11,579 bases of DNA from Bacteroidia bacterium (GCA_030431085.1 JAUIJW010000057.1:1-11579), one strand, 5' to 3'. Shown: positions 1 through 6,740, counted from the first letter of the stretch. Made by a program: numbers and translations. The notes: generated by a model not told the origin, from the letters alone.

Positions 1-2053
1 GAGCATTTAATGTTCCTACAGTTGGTGAATAGTCGGGCAACTGGTATTGAATTGGATTTGTGCTTGTTGATGAAAATCGCTGTTCTCCCAACCAATTGTA
101 CGTGGCATCAAACCGCCAATGTGCACCACTATCTTTTATTTTTGTTTCGTAGGAAGCATTAGCAAACAAACGATGTTTTGGTGTTAAAGGCTTTTCTAAC
201 ATTCCTTCAGTATAATCAGTTTTAACATCATAATACTTATAGGCAGTTCGCAAATCAAAACCTTCAAACAAATTATAATTAAGTTCAACTTGCAAATTTC
301 CAGCGAAACTATCTCCATCCAGATTATAAAAATTAACTTCTTGTGGATTTTCAAAATCAACCACAATTTGATTCTGAAAGTCGGTTCTATAATAATCGAT
401 GGTTAAATCGGCTTTTCTACCAAACAAGTTAAATCCTTGTAAAAATGAGATACCATAATTCCATGCAATTTCTGGATCTAATCCATAAATTTTACCTCCA
501 ACATCGAAAATATTTATTGTTCTAGAGGTTGAAAAAATAGATTGGTTTTCAGCAAAAATACTTGCTGTACGTTTTCCACGACCAAACGAAGCTCTTAATG
601 CCGATTTTTCCCAGGGGGTATAACGTATATGGAATCTTGGGGTAATGAAAAATCCCATCAAATTATGTTCATCTACCCTTACTCCTGCAGTTAAATTAAT
701 TTTATCTAAATCATCGAAATTATATTCAAAAAAAGCGCCTACAGAATTTTCTGTTCGTTCAAAATCTGTTGTATTTACAAACTCATCATAGTGATCATAG
801 GTATAACTTAATCCTGCCTTAATTTTATGTCTAGAATCGCTAATAATAGAATTATACATGGCATTGGCGTAAACGCTATTATGGAGAATATTATATTGAT
901 TCAATCCAAAGTAAGATTCTTGATTATGTCTGCTATAAGCTGCTTGTACTCCCACACTTTGCCAAGGAACCTCTGGGTTAACGTACCCTGCTTTTACCGA
1001 AACATCTAAACGGTCGGTATTAATCTCGCTACCCCAAGCATTTGTCGTCAATTTATCGGTGGTTGGATTAAAATCTAATTGACCGGTTTGCTTAGAATCA
1101 TTTAAATATCTGAAATTAATAAAACTCACAAAGCCTTTTTCTAAATTGGTATATTGCCATCGATTCATGATATTTATTTGATCATAAATAGGCATATCCA
1201 TAAATCCATCATCATTCACATCGTGCTTTTTTTGATGTGTATTACCATGAACATATAAACCCGTACTCCAATTATCACTCACTTCTTGATTAAAATGCAC
1301 ATTGGCTTCGAAACGTTGACTACTAGCTCCATAAAGGTTTACAAAAAGTCTTTTATCGGTAGCTGGTTTTACAAGCTCTGTATTGATTTGTCCAGCTATA
1401 CTTTCAAAACCATTTACCACACTTCCGGCACCCTTTGTAATTTGAATACTCTCTACCCAAGTACCTGGTGTAAAACTTAATCCGTAGGCCTGAGAAGCTC
1501 CACGAATAGTAGGTATATTCTCTGAGGTAATCAAGATATAAGGACTGGTTAAACCTAACATTTTTATTTGTCGCGTTCCAGTTACCGCATCTGCAAAATT
1601 TACATCGATAGACGGGTTTGTTTCGAAACTTTCTGAGAGGTTACAACACGCTGCCTTTAATAACTCATCACTATTAACCGTCATTACATTGGCAGACTGC
1701 AAGTATGATTTTGCTGTTGCTGGTTTACGAGCATTTAGCGTTACCTCGTCTAACTCGCCTTCCTCTCTCATAACATGATGAATTTCTTTAGGCTCATTTA
1801 CAACGATTGTATCTGTTTGATAACCTATAAAGCTAAAAATTAGTTTTTTGTATTCTGGCTTGTATTTAATGGTATACCAGCCATCGTTATTTGTAGTGGT
1901 ACCCACATCGGTACCCAACCAATAAACGGTTGCTCCAGGCAAACCCGAAACCTTACCATCTTTGGTTTTTATCATTGCCATCCCTTTCATTTCTGTTTGT
2001 GCTCGTACAGCAAAAGGAAGCATGATTATTAATATAATAAATCTTAATTTCAT
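1..2053 (-). CDS. TonB-dependent outer membrane receptor, 3' end cut by window edge
   Basis: Outer membrane receptor for active, TonB-driven uptake of a scarce ligand. The minus-strand frame is open from an ATG at 2053 to position 1 (684 residues) with no stop. Residues 1-19 form a signal peptide with probable cleavage after AVRA. Residues about 24-98 look like a carboxypeptidase-like regulatory domain, with ATVYWLGTDVGTTTNNDGWY and FSFIGYQTDTI. A TonB-box-like LDEVTLNAR follows at 101-109. The plug spans about 117-230 and includes NPSIDVNFADAVTGTRQIKM and ITKGAGSVVNGFESIAGQIN. The rest is aromatic-rich beta-barrel sequence. An adjacent cysteine pair (C136-C137, in AACCNLSESF) lies at the plug start. 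The C-terminal barrel end is missing, perhaps 60-90 residues by family length. It lies 73 bases downstream of the small cysteine protein gene, and I found no separate promoter, so co-transcription is likely. The substrate is not provable here; copper or another metal is an inference from the neighbour. Confidence 0.93.
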   Translation of the reverse strand, partial: MKLRFIILIIMLPFAVRAQTEMKGMAMIKTKDGKVSGLPGATVYWLGTDVGTTTNNDGWYTIKYKPEYKKLIFSFIGYQTDTIVVNEPKEIHHVMREEGELDEVTLNARKPATAKSYLQSANVMTVNSDELLKAACCNLSESFETNPSIDVNFADAVTGTRQIKMLGLTSPYILITSENIPTIRGASQAYGLSFTPGTWVESIQITKGAGSVVNGFESIAGQINTELVKPATDKRLFVNLYGASSQRFEANVHFNQEVSDNWSTGLYVHGNTHQKKHDVNDDGFMDMPIYDQINIMNRWQYTNLEKGFVSFINFRYLNDSKQTGQLDFNPTTDKLTTNAWGSEINTDRLDVSVKAGYVNPEVPWQSVGVQAAYSRHNQESYFGLNQYNILHNSVYANAMYNSIISDSRHKIKAGLSYTYDHYDEFVNTTDFERTENSVGAFFEYNFDDLDKINLTAGVRVDEHNLMGFFITPRFHIRYTPWEKSALRASFGRGKRTASIFAENQSIFSTSRTINIFDVGGKIYGLDPEIAWNYGISFLQGFNLFGRKADLTIDYYRTDFQNQIVVDFENPQEVNFYNLDGDSFAGNLQVELNYNLFEGFDLRTAYKYYDVKTDYTEGMLEKPLTPKHRLFANASYETKIKDSGAHWRFDATYNWLGEQRFSSTSTNPIQYQLPDYSPTVGTLNA

Positions 2054-2126
2054 TTTTTTGATTTGTATAATTTATAAACATCTTATTACTTTAACCGTAA
2101 TGGTTCTCTGAATAAAAATTATTAAA

Positions 2127-2540
2127 TCAAATAAGGAAAGTTTGAAAAAGTATAGAGAAATCTTTAGTAATTTGCGGAGTTCTATAGTTTTTAAAGGGAA
2201 TTGCATTTCGACCTAAATCTTCGAAAAGATAGAAATAGGTATTGAGGAATGACGCTACAAAAGCTATTTTTTTTACAGATATCTTATCTACAGAAAACGG
2301 TAATTCATCTTGACCATCTACCACGAATTGTTTATCGCTACAACAGCTCTTTTTAACCCTAAAACAATCGTCTACTATTTTTGATTCTGTAGACATACCA
2401 CACCCATCGGATTTTTCAAAAATAGAGGCGTCTACTAAAGTATCTCCACAATAGTGCATATCTACAGTAAATGACATTGTAGAAAATAACACCACTAATG
2501 CCATTGTTATAGATAATAATTTATGGAATACCTTTTTCAT
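2127..2540 (-). CDS. Small secreted cysteine protein, HYC_CC_PP family
   Basis: A 137-residue exported protein. I recognise it as the flavobacterial HYC_CC_PP type, named for its conserved motifs; no biochemical function is known to me. Residues 1-22 form a signal peptide (MKKVFHKLLSITMALVVLFS). The mature part carries HYC at 29-31, single cysteines at 47 and 59, and a CC pair at 66-67, followed by GQDEL at 76-80. The five cysteines and nearby histidine suggest metal or disulfide chemistry outside the inner membrane. The motif usually read as PP near the C-terminus is TP here (121-122). I chose the ATG at 2540 over one at 2597: it gives a clean signal peptide, and the -7 element ends six bases upstream of it, so the longer form would include the promoter. 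The TonB-dependent receptor follows on the same strand, suggesting a joint role in ligand binding or sensing. Confidence 0.85.
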   Translation of the reverse strand: MKKVFHKLLSITMALVVLFSTMSFTVDMHYCGDTLVDASIFEKSDGCGMSTESKIVDDCFRVKKSCCSDKQFVVDGQDELPFSVDKISVKKIAFVASFLNTYFYLFEDLGRNAIPFKNYRTPQITKDFSILFQTFLI

Positions 2541-2546
2541 TGGTTG

Positions 2547-2554
2547 CAAAATTA
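2547..2554 (-). promoter_or_regulatory. -7 promoter element of the cysteine protein/receptor unit
   Basis: Read on the minus strand, TAATTTTG matches the Bacteroidota -7 consensus TAnnTTTG exactly and ends six bases before the ATG at 2540. The transcript should therefore start at or within a few bases of the start codon. No TTG or TTTG lies at the usual 17-23 base distance upstream, so the promoter may be weak or regulated. Consensus from established knowledge; start site inferred. Confidence 0.55.
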
Positions 2555-2565
2555 CATCATTTCTA

Positions 2566-2588
2566 GCAAAAAACAGTGCTCTTTTTGC
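2566..2588. promoter_or_regulatory. Perfect 7+7 inverted repeat, candidate operator
   Basis: GCAAAAA at 2566-2572 and TTTTTGC at 2582-2588 form a perfect 7-base inverted repeat with a 9-base spacer. It begins 11 bases upstream of the -7 element of the cysteine protein gene and covers the region where the -33 contact would be. This is the geometry expected of a dimeric regulator site. No regulator gene lies in the window, so its identity is open. Confidence 0.35.
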
Positions 2589-2595
2589 ACAGATC

Positions 2596-2617
2596 AAACC
2601 TTTTTTAAAAAAAGTTT
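2596..2617. repeat. AT-rich palindrome between xrtF unit and cysteine protein
   Basis: AAAC + C + six T at 2596-2606 mirrors six A + A + GTTT at 2607-2617, with one mismatch and no loop to spare. It lies in the 250-base gap 2541-2790. Apart from this, the operator-like repeat and the -7 element, I see nothing convincing in that gap. It could be a poor terminator for the exosortase unit, bent DNA near a promoter, or chance in AT-rich sequence. Confidence 0.25.
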
Positions 2618-2790
2618 AACCTCACAAATCACACCCGCGAACTATCTACTTTACTTAATTTAAAAAAACAATGTATAACTTGTAAATATGACAACTAAAC
2701 TTAATATGAGGGCTATTATTTTTTGGAGTAATTGTACCATAAAACAAAATTAAAAAGATTTTAAAAATTATGTTTTAAGGAAAAGTTAAA

Positions 2791-3228
2791 TTATGATAGT
2801 TTACGTTGTTTGTAATAAAACGCTGGCAATAAAAGTAAAACAAACAACGGTTGTATAAGAAATCTTCTAATATAAAAAGCGAATAAATAACCATTGGCAA
2901 ATTCACCTTTTAGAATAATTAAAAACACTGCTATGAGAACAACAAAGGCCAGTAAATAAAACTTTAAAGAAAACCTTACAAAGTTCATATTAGAAAAGGC
3001 CACATAAATAATAGCTAAAGAAATAATCATATTAAGCACATACCTAAACGTTAAACTTAACAATAGTTTTCTGCCACTAAATACTGGAATGGTTTTATGT
3101 AAATAATCATGTTCAAAATAAAGAATAAATGGATCGTAAAACAGACTATTTTCAAATGCCCTCACTAGTATCAATAGCAAAAACAAAAATAAGATGGCTA
3201 AAATTCTTTGATATTTACTTAACCTCAT
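2791..3228 (-). CDS. Exosortase F system-associated membrane protein
   Basis: A 145-residue integral membrane protein with about four hydrophobic segments (roughly 9-24, 57-78, 87-107, 118-138). Polar landmarks include E26, YDPF at 31-34 and R121-R122. It matches what I remember of the flavobacterial family named for sitting next to XrtF (TIGR04127-like, from memory). Its ATG overlaps the xrtF stop codon as ATGA (3225-3228), so the two are almost certainly translationally coupled and act together in the inner membrane. No catalytic motif is evident. It may be a partner or chaperone of the exosortase; that role is inferred only from the constant pairing. The stop is TAA at 2791-2793, and no strong terminator follows. 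Confidence 0.85.
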   Translation of the reverse strand: MRLSKYQRILAILFLFLLLILVRAFENSLFYDPFILYFEHDYLHKTIPVFSGRKLLLSLTFRYVLNMIISLAIIYVAFSNMNFVRFSLKFYLLAFVVLIAVFLIILKGEFANGYLFAFYIRRFLIQPLFVLLLLPAFYYKQRKLS

Positions 3229-3764
3229 TTTTTTCCAATATTAGAATAAAACTTCACCCAAGTTACCCAGAGTACAAATACCAATCCGTAAATAACCGCA
3301 GGAAATAACAAATCATGTAATATCTTTTCGTATTGTGGATACTTTTGATACAGAACGGTCATGGCAACTATTCTTAAAATATTTACAACATAAATTAAGG
3401 CAATTCCAAATACGCCGTAAAAAAATGTCGCTTTAAGACTGCCGGAAAACGCAATGATAAATGTTAAAAATAAAATAATAATGCTAATAGAGTTACACCC
3501 TTCAACAATTCTAGCTGTATACTGATCATTTAAAAAATACTTAATCGATAGCTCTTTATCGTGCTGTTCAATTTTAGTATCATAGCCCAACAACGTAGAT
3601 ACCGTTTGAACATTTCTCGCTACTTGTTTTGTGATTGGAGCACATGAAAACACATCTCCTTTAGATTGCGTTTGGTTGAGGTAAAGAGAATAAACCCCGA
3701 AGAGCACGAAATAAGTCACAAAAAACTTAGTTAAGAAAATAATAATTGATCTATTCTTTTGCAA
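3225..3764 (-). CDS. xrtF: Exosortase family protein XrtF
   Basis: A 179-residue polytopic membrane protein of the exosortase/archaeosortase superfamily. These are cysteine transpeptidases that cut C-terminal sorting signals as proteins cross the inner membrane. The expected triad is visible: C90 in VEGCNSISI, R131 in NILRIV, and H150 in ILHDLLFP. Hydrophobic segments lie around 9-28, 93-108, 112-138 and 153-172, with an extracytoplasmic loop between the first and second. The start is TTG at 3764: the frame is closed by a stop about 25 bases upstream, no ATG is available, and the resulting N-terminus (MQKNRSIIIFLTKFF) fits the family. The only downstream Met that could serve, M135, would delete the catalytic Cys and Arg. 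Its partner gene overlaps by 4 bases. No PEP-CTERM-like substrate or exopolysaccharide gene is present in the window, and I know of no established XrtF substrate. Confidence 0.9.
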   Translation of the reverse strand: MQKNRSIIIFLTKFFVTYFVLFGVYSLYLNQTQSKGDVFSCAPITKQVARNVQTVSTLLGYDTKIEQHDKELSIKYFLNDQYTARIVEGCNSISIIILFLTFIIAFSGSLKATFFYGVFGIALIYVVNILRIVAMTVLYQKYPQYEKILHDLLFPAVIYGLVFVLWVTWVKFYSNIGKK

Positions 3765-3776
3765 TGAAAAAGTATT

Positions 3777-3784
3777 TAAGTTTG
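3777..3784 (+). promoter_or_regulatory. -7 element for the GAF-domain gene
   Basis: TAAGTTTG matches TAnnTTTG exactly, 22 bases before the ATG at 3807. A TTTG at 3758-3761 lies 15 bases upstream, slightly closer than the usual spacing. The predicted start of transcription is about 3790. Confidence 0.45.
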
Positions 3785-3789
3785 TAGTT

Positions 3790-3797
3790 CAAATTTA
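3790..3797 (-). promoter_or_regulatory. -7 element for xrtF
   Basis: Read on the minus strand, TAAATTTG matches TAnnTTTG exactly and ends 25 bases before the TTG start of xrtF. The predicted start of transcription is about 3784. No clear -33 element is visible; the upstream contacts would fall inside the GAF gene. A nearer TACTTTTT only two bases from the start codon is too close to serve. Confidence 0.4.
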
Positions 3798-3806
3798 AAT
3801 AAAGCC

Positions 3807-4271
3807 ATGGAAGAAAATCGTATTAAGGATAAAATTTATTCATTACTTACTAACGATGAATCTGTTGATATAAAACTTCAAGCAGTTTGTAATTTTCTTA
3901 AAGATGAATTTACCCATTTTGATTGGGTTGGTTTTTATTTTAAAAACGGTGATTTAAATGAGTTAAAATTATCTCAATTTGCGGGTAAACCTACGGAACA
4001 CACAATCATTCCATTTGGTAAAGGAATTTGTGGCCAAGTCGCTATAAGCCATAAGAATTTTGTTGTTCAGGATGTAACTGAACAGGACAACTACATTTCA
4101 TGTGGTATTGATGTAAAATCAGAGATTGTAGTTCCTATATTTCAAAACAACAAAAATGTTGGTCAGATCGATATTGACTCTCACCAAAAGGCACCGTTTA
4201 CCTCTCAAGATGAAGCCCTATTAGAATATGTTTGTAAAGAAGTAGCTAAACTAGACTTACCCTTAAATTAA
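3807..4271 (+). CDS. GAF-domain protein, free methionine-(R)-sulfoxide reductase-like
   Basis: A 154-residue soluble cytoplasmic protein consisting of one GAF domain. Family landmarks of the fRMsr/YebR type are present: DWVGFYF at 39-45, a GKGICG loop at 71-76, YISCGIDVKSEIVVPI at 96-111, and QIDIDS at 120-125. In the E. coli enzyme three cysteines take part in reducing free methionine-R-sulfoxide. Here the two main ones align with C75 and C99, while the third (in PxC before the GxGxCG loop) is replaced by PTEHT. The protein may therefore still be a reductase with a two-cysteine cycle, or a GAF ligand sensor. The ATG at 3807 has no Shine-Dalgarno sequence, which is normal for this phylum. It is divergent from xrtF, 42 bases away, and shows no operon link to marC 122 bases downstream. 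Confidence 0.8.
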   Translation: MEENRIKDKIYSLLTNDESVDIKLQAVCNFLKDEFTHFDWVGFYFKNGDLNELKLSQFAGKPTEHTIIPFGKGICGQVAISHKNFVVQDVTEQDNYISCGIDVKSEIVVPIFQNNKNVGQIDIDSHQKAPFTSQDEALLEYVCKEVAKLDLPLN

Positions 4272-4374
4272 AAACTAACCTAAATTTAAAGCAGCACCAA
4301 TAGAAGGGTAAAAACACTTACTTTTATTAAAACTTCCTTAATTATTTTTTAACTTCAACTATTCATTTACCCGC

Positions 4375-4382
4375 TACATTTG
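4375..4382 (+). promoter_or_regulatory. -7 element for the MarC-family gene
   Basis: TACATTTG matches TAnnTTTG and ends 11 bases before the ATG at 4394, giving a very short leader. No good -33 TTG is seen at the expected distance. A GGGTAAA/TTTACCC inverted pair (4306-4312 and 4366-4372) ends just upstream of it. Confidence 0.45.
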
Positions 4383-4393
4383 GCAAAAAAAAG

Positions 4394-5023
4394 ATGACAC
4401 TATTCTTCCTATTTTTTGCTGCATTATTCTCTGTTATGAATCCGCTAGGGTCGGTACCTATCTTTGTTAGCTTAACTAAAGACAGTAATACAATAGAAAT
4501 AAAAAGAACTGCAAAGTGGACCGCCATTAACATCTTCATCATTCTTGTTATTTCATATTTTGTGGGCAGCTATATTCTTCATTTTTTTGGTATTAGCATC
4601 TCATCACTAAAAATTGCCGGCGGATTGATAATTATTTCTTCTGGTTTTGCCCTACTTACAGGCAATTTTACCGAACACAAGGGCATTAAGAAGAAGGTTA
4701 AAAACGATGCTCATAACAGATCTGATATTGCCCTAACGCCTCTTGCTATTCCCATGTTGGCAGGCCCTGGAACGATTTCACTCTTAATCTCCTACCATCA
4801 AGAATATAATCACACCACAGAAAAACTAATTTTAATTGGTGTGTTAGTTGCCGTTTGTGTAGTTATTTTCCTTATTTTAAATAGTGCTCATTATATTGTA
4901 AAATATCTAGGGGCTTCTGGTATTAATGCTTTATCTCGAATTATCGGATTTATCATTATCGCCATAGGCATAGAGTATATTCTCTCTTCAGTAATATTCA
5001 TTATTCAAACTATTTTTACTTAA
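4394..5023 (+). CDS. MarC family integral membrane protein
   Basis: A 209-residue inner membrane protein with about six hydrophobic segments (near 2-14, 43-64, 71-89, 117-134, 145-163 and 183-206). Signature stretches of the MarC/UPF0056 family are clear: NPLGSVPIF at 16-24, PLAIPMLAGPGTIS at 116-129, and ALSRIIGFIIIAIGIEYI at 179-196. The length is normal for the family. The founding E. coli gene was once linked to multiple antibiotic resistance, but that link was later withdrawn and the transported substrate, if any, is unknown. The ATG at 4394 gives a first segment that starts at once, as in relatives. A charged cytoplasmic loop (HKGIKKKVKNDAHNRSD) sits between segments three and four. It appears to be a single-gene unit between two intergenic gaps. 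Confidence 0.9.
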   Translation: MTLFFLFFAALFSVMNPLGSVPIFVSLTKDSNTIEIKRTAKWTAINIFIILVISYFVGSYILHFFGISISSLKIAGGLIIISSGFALLTGNFTEHKGIKKKVKNDAHNRSDIALTPLAIPMLAGPGTISLLISYHQEYNHTTEKLILIGVLVAVCVVIFLILNSAHYIVKYLGASGINALSRIIGFIIIAIGIEYILSSVIFIIQTIFT

Positions 5024-5059
5024 CCGCATATTTTTTGCATAATATTATCATATAATTTA

Positions 5060-5090
5060 TTGTAACGAGTCCGTGTTTTTAGTACTTTTG
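5060..5090 (+). promoter_or_regulatory. purH promoter (TTG-N20-TAnnTTTG)
   Basis: TTG at 5060-5062 and TACTTTTG at 5083-5090 are separated by 20 bases, within the known flavobacterial spacing. The element ends 23 bases before the purH ATG. This is one of the two best-formed promoters in the window. Confidence 0.55.
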
Positions 5091-5113
5091 CCAATTATTT
5101 TTAAAGCGCAATC

Positions 5114-6646
5114 ATGAGTACAAGTAAAAAAGTAAAATCGGCATTAATTTCAGTATTTCATAAAGATGGTTTAGAGCCTATTGTGAAAAAATTAAATGAA
5201 TTAGGAGTAACCATTTATTCTACTGGTGGTACCGAAAAATTTATTACTGATTTAAATATAGAAGTGATTCCTGTTGAAGATTTAACTTCGTACCCATCGA
5301 TATTAGGAGGTAGAGTAAAAACATTACACCCAAAAGTTTTTGGTGGTATTTTAAGTCGTAGAGATCATGATGGTGATGTTGCTCAATTAGAGCAGTACAC
5401 AATTCCAGAAATAGACATTGTTATTGTTGATTTATATCCATTTGAAAAAACAGTAGCTAGTGGGGCTGGCGAACAAGATATTATTGAAAAAATTGATATC
5501 GGGGGGATCTCCCTAATTCGCGCAGCAGCAAAAAACTTTAGAGATGTTATTTGCGTATCTTCTATGGATCAATACCAAGAATTTTTGGAATTGTTAAATG
5601 AAAATGAAGGTAAATTAAGCTTAGAAGACAGGCAAAGATTTGCCGGCAAAGCTTTTAATATATCCTCTCATTACGACACTGCCATTTTCAACTATTTTAA
5701 CAAAGACCACAAAGAAGCTGCTTTAAAAATTAGTGAGACCAATGGTAAAGTTTTGCGCTATGGAGAAAACCCACATCAACGAGGTTTCTTTTTTGGAAAT
5801 TTTGACGAAATGTTTACAAAGCTTCATGGTAAAGAGTTGAGTTACAACAACCTTTTAGACGTTGACGCCGCGGTTAATTTAATTGGAGAATTTAAAAATG
5901 ATGCACCTACTTTTGCTATTTTAAAACATAATAATGCTTGTGGTTTTGCTACAAGACCTACTTTACATCAAGCCTATGTTGATGCTTTAGCTGGAGATCC
6001 GGTGTCTGCATTTGGGGGTATTTTAATCTGCAATAGAGAGATTGATCGAGATACTGCAACAGAAATTCATCAATTATTCTGCGAAGTTGTTATCGCTCCT
6101 AGTTTTTCTGATGAGGCTTTAACTATTTTAAAAGGAAAAAAGAACAGAATTTTATTAGTCTTAAATGATGTAGAGTTACCACAAACCAATATTAGAACTT
6201 GTTTAAATGGAGTTCTAGTTCAAGACAAAGACAATGTCACAGATGATGTAACCCACATTAATCAGGCCACAGACAAAGCTCCAACCAATCAAGAAATTGA
6301 AGATTTACTATTTGCCTCTAAAATTTGCAAGCATACCAAATCAAATACAATTGTATTGGTTAAAAACAAGCAGCTATGTGCTAGTGGCACAGGCCAAACA
6401 AGTCGTGTAGATGCTTTAAACCAAGCTATTCACAAGGCACAATCTTTTAATTTTGACTTAAACGGTGCGGTGATGGCAAGTGATGCATTTTTTCCGTTTC
6501 CAGACTGTGTAGAAATTGCTCATAAAGCTGGGATTTCTGCAGTAATTCAGCCAGGCGGTTCTATAAAAGATCAATTATCGATTGATTACTGTAACCAAAA
6601 TAATGTGGCGATGGTATTTACGGGCACAAGACATTTTAAGCACTAA
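5114..6646 (+). CDS. purH: Bifunctional AICAR formyltransferase / IMP cyclohydrolase
   Basis: A 510-residue cytoplasmic enzyme for the last two steps of de novo purine synthesis: formylation of AICAR by 10-formyltetrahydrofolate, then ring closure to IMP. The N-terminal MGS-like cyclohydrolase domain shows STGGTEKFI at 36-44, GGRVKTLHPKVFGGIL at 65-80, and DIGGISLIRAAAKN at 128-141. The C-terminal transformylase domain (from about 200) shows RYGENPHQ at 215-222, the catalytic K271-H272 in LKHNNACG, SAFGGI at 298-303, GQTSRVDA at 427-434, SDAFFPFPD at 456-464, IQPGGSIKD at 478-486, and a C-terminal TGTRHFKH. Length and motifs are complete and normal. The ATG at 5114 directly precedes the conserved KVKSALISVF strand. 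It has its own promoter and is followed by a hairpin before the mre operon. purH next to mreB is, from memory, a common Bacteroidota arrangement. Confidence 0.97.
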   Translation: MSTSKKVKSALISVFHKDGLEPIVKKLNELGVTIYSTGGTEKFITDLNIEVIPVEDLTSYPSILGGRVKTLHPKVFGGILSRRDHDGDVAQLEQYTIPEIDIVIVDLYPFEKTVASGAGEQDIIEKIDIGGISLIRAAAKNFRDVICVSSMDQYQEFLELLNENEGKLSLEDRQRFAGKAFNISSHYDTAIFNYFNKDHKEAALKISETNGKVLRYGENPHQRGFFFGNFDEMFTKLHGKELSYNNLLDVDAAVNLIGEFKNDAPTFAILKHNNACGFATRPTLHQAYVDALAGDPVSAFGGILICNREIDRDTATEIHQLFCEVVIAPSFSDEALTILKGKKNRILLVLNDVELPQTNIRTCLNGVLVQDKDNVTDDVTHINQATDKAPTNQEIEDLLFASKICKHTKSNTIVLVKNKQLCASGTGQTSRVDALNQAIHKAQSFNFDLNGAVMASDAFFPFPDCVEIAHKAGISAVIQPGGSIKDQLSIDYCNQNNVAMVFTGTRHFKH

Positions 6647-6689
6647 AAAATTTAGCATAAAAATTCCCTCAAATTAATATTAAAAAATC

Positions 6690-6740
6690 ATGCAATTTTA
6701 TGGTTTTCAAAGCGTTTAAACTATTTGTAAACCATTGCAT
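6690..6740 (+). terminator. Large imperfect hairpin between purH and mreB
   Basis: The arms 6690-6711 and 6724-6740 pair over 17 positions with one mismatch and a 5-base bulge (6696-6700). The 12-base loop GCGTTTAAACTA contains the palindrome GTTTAAAC. The stem begins 44 bases after the purH stop and is followed by only TTTG, so it is a poor classical terminator. Its right arm overlaps the likely mreB -33 TTG (6735-6737), so it could instead be a regulatory site or an end-protecting structure on purH mRNA. Confidence 0.45.

Noticed and set aside
827..1480. Plus-strand open frames at 827-1009 and 1286-1480
   Set aside because: Both lie fully inside the minus-strand receptor gene, antisense to it; the receptor frame has clear domain structure and these do not.
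2093..2105. AACC-GTAAT-GGTT small hairpin between the cysteine protein and receptor genes
   Set aside because: Only four pairs and no T-tract; too weak to call a terminator or attenuator.
2541..2597. N-terminal extension of the cysteine protein to an ATG at 2597
   Set aside because: It would bury the signal peptide 19 residues inside the protein and place the -7 promoter element within the coding region.
2688..2753. Possible 21-codon plus-strand ORF (MTTKLNMRAIIFWSNCTIKQN) in the gap between the cysteine protein and the xrtF unit
   Set aside because: Very short, no clear TAnnTTTG element before it, composition like random AT-rich DNA, and no recognisable motif.
3767..3774. TACTTTTT on the minus strand as the xrtF -7 element
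   Set aside because: It ends two bases before the start codon, so the transcript would begin inside the gene; the exact match at 3790-3797 is better placed.
5024..5059. GCATA direct repeats and ATAATATTAT palindrome after marC as a terminator
   Set aside because: No stable G+C stem and no proper T-run; typical of AT-rich spacer.
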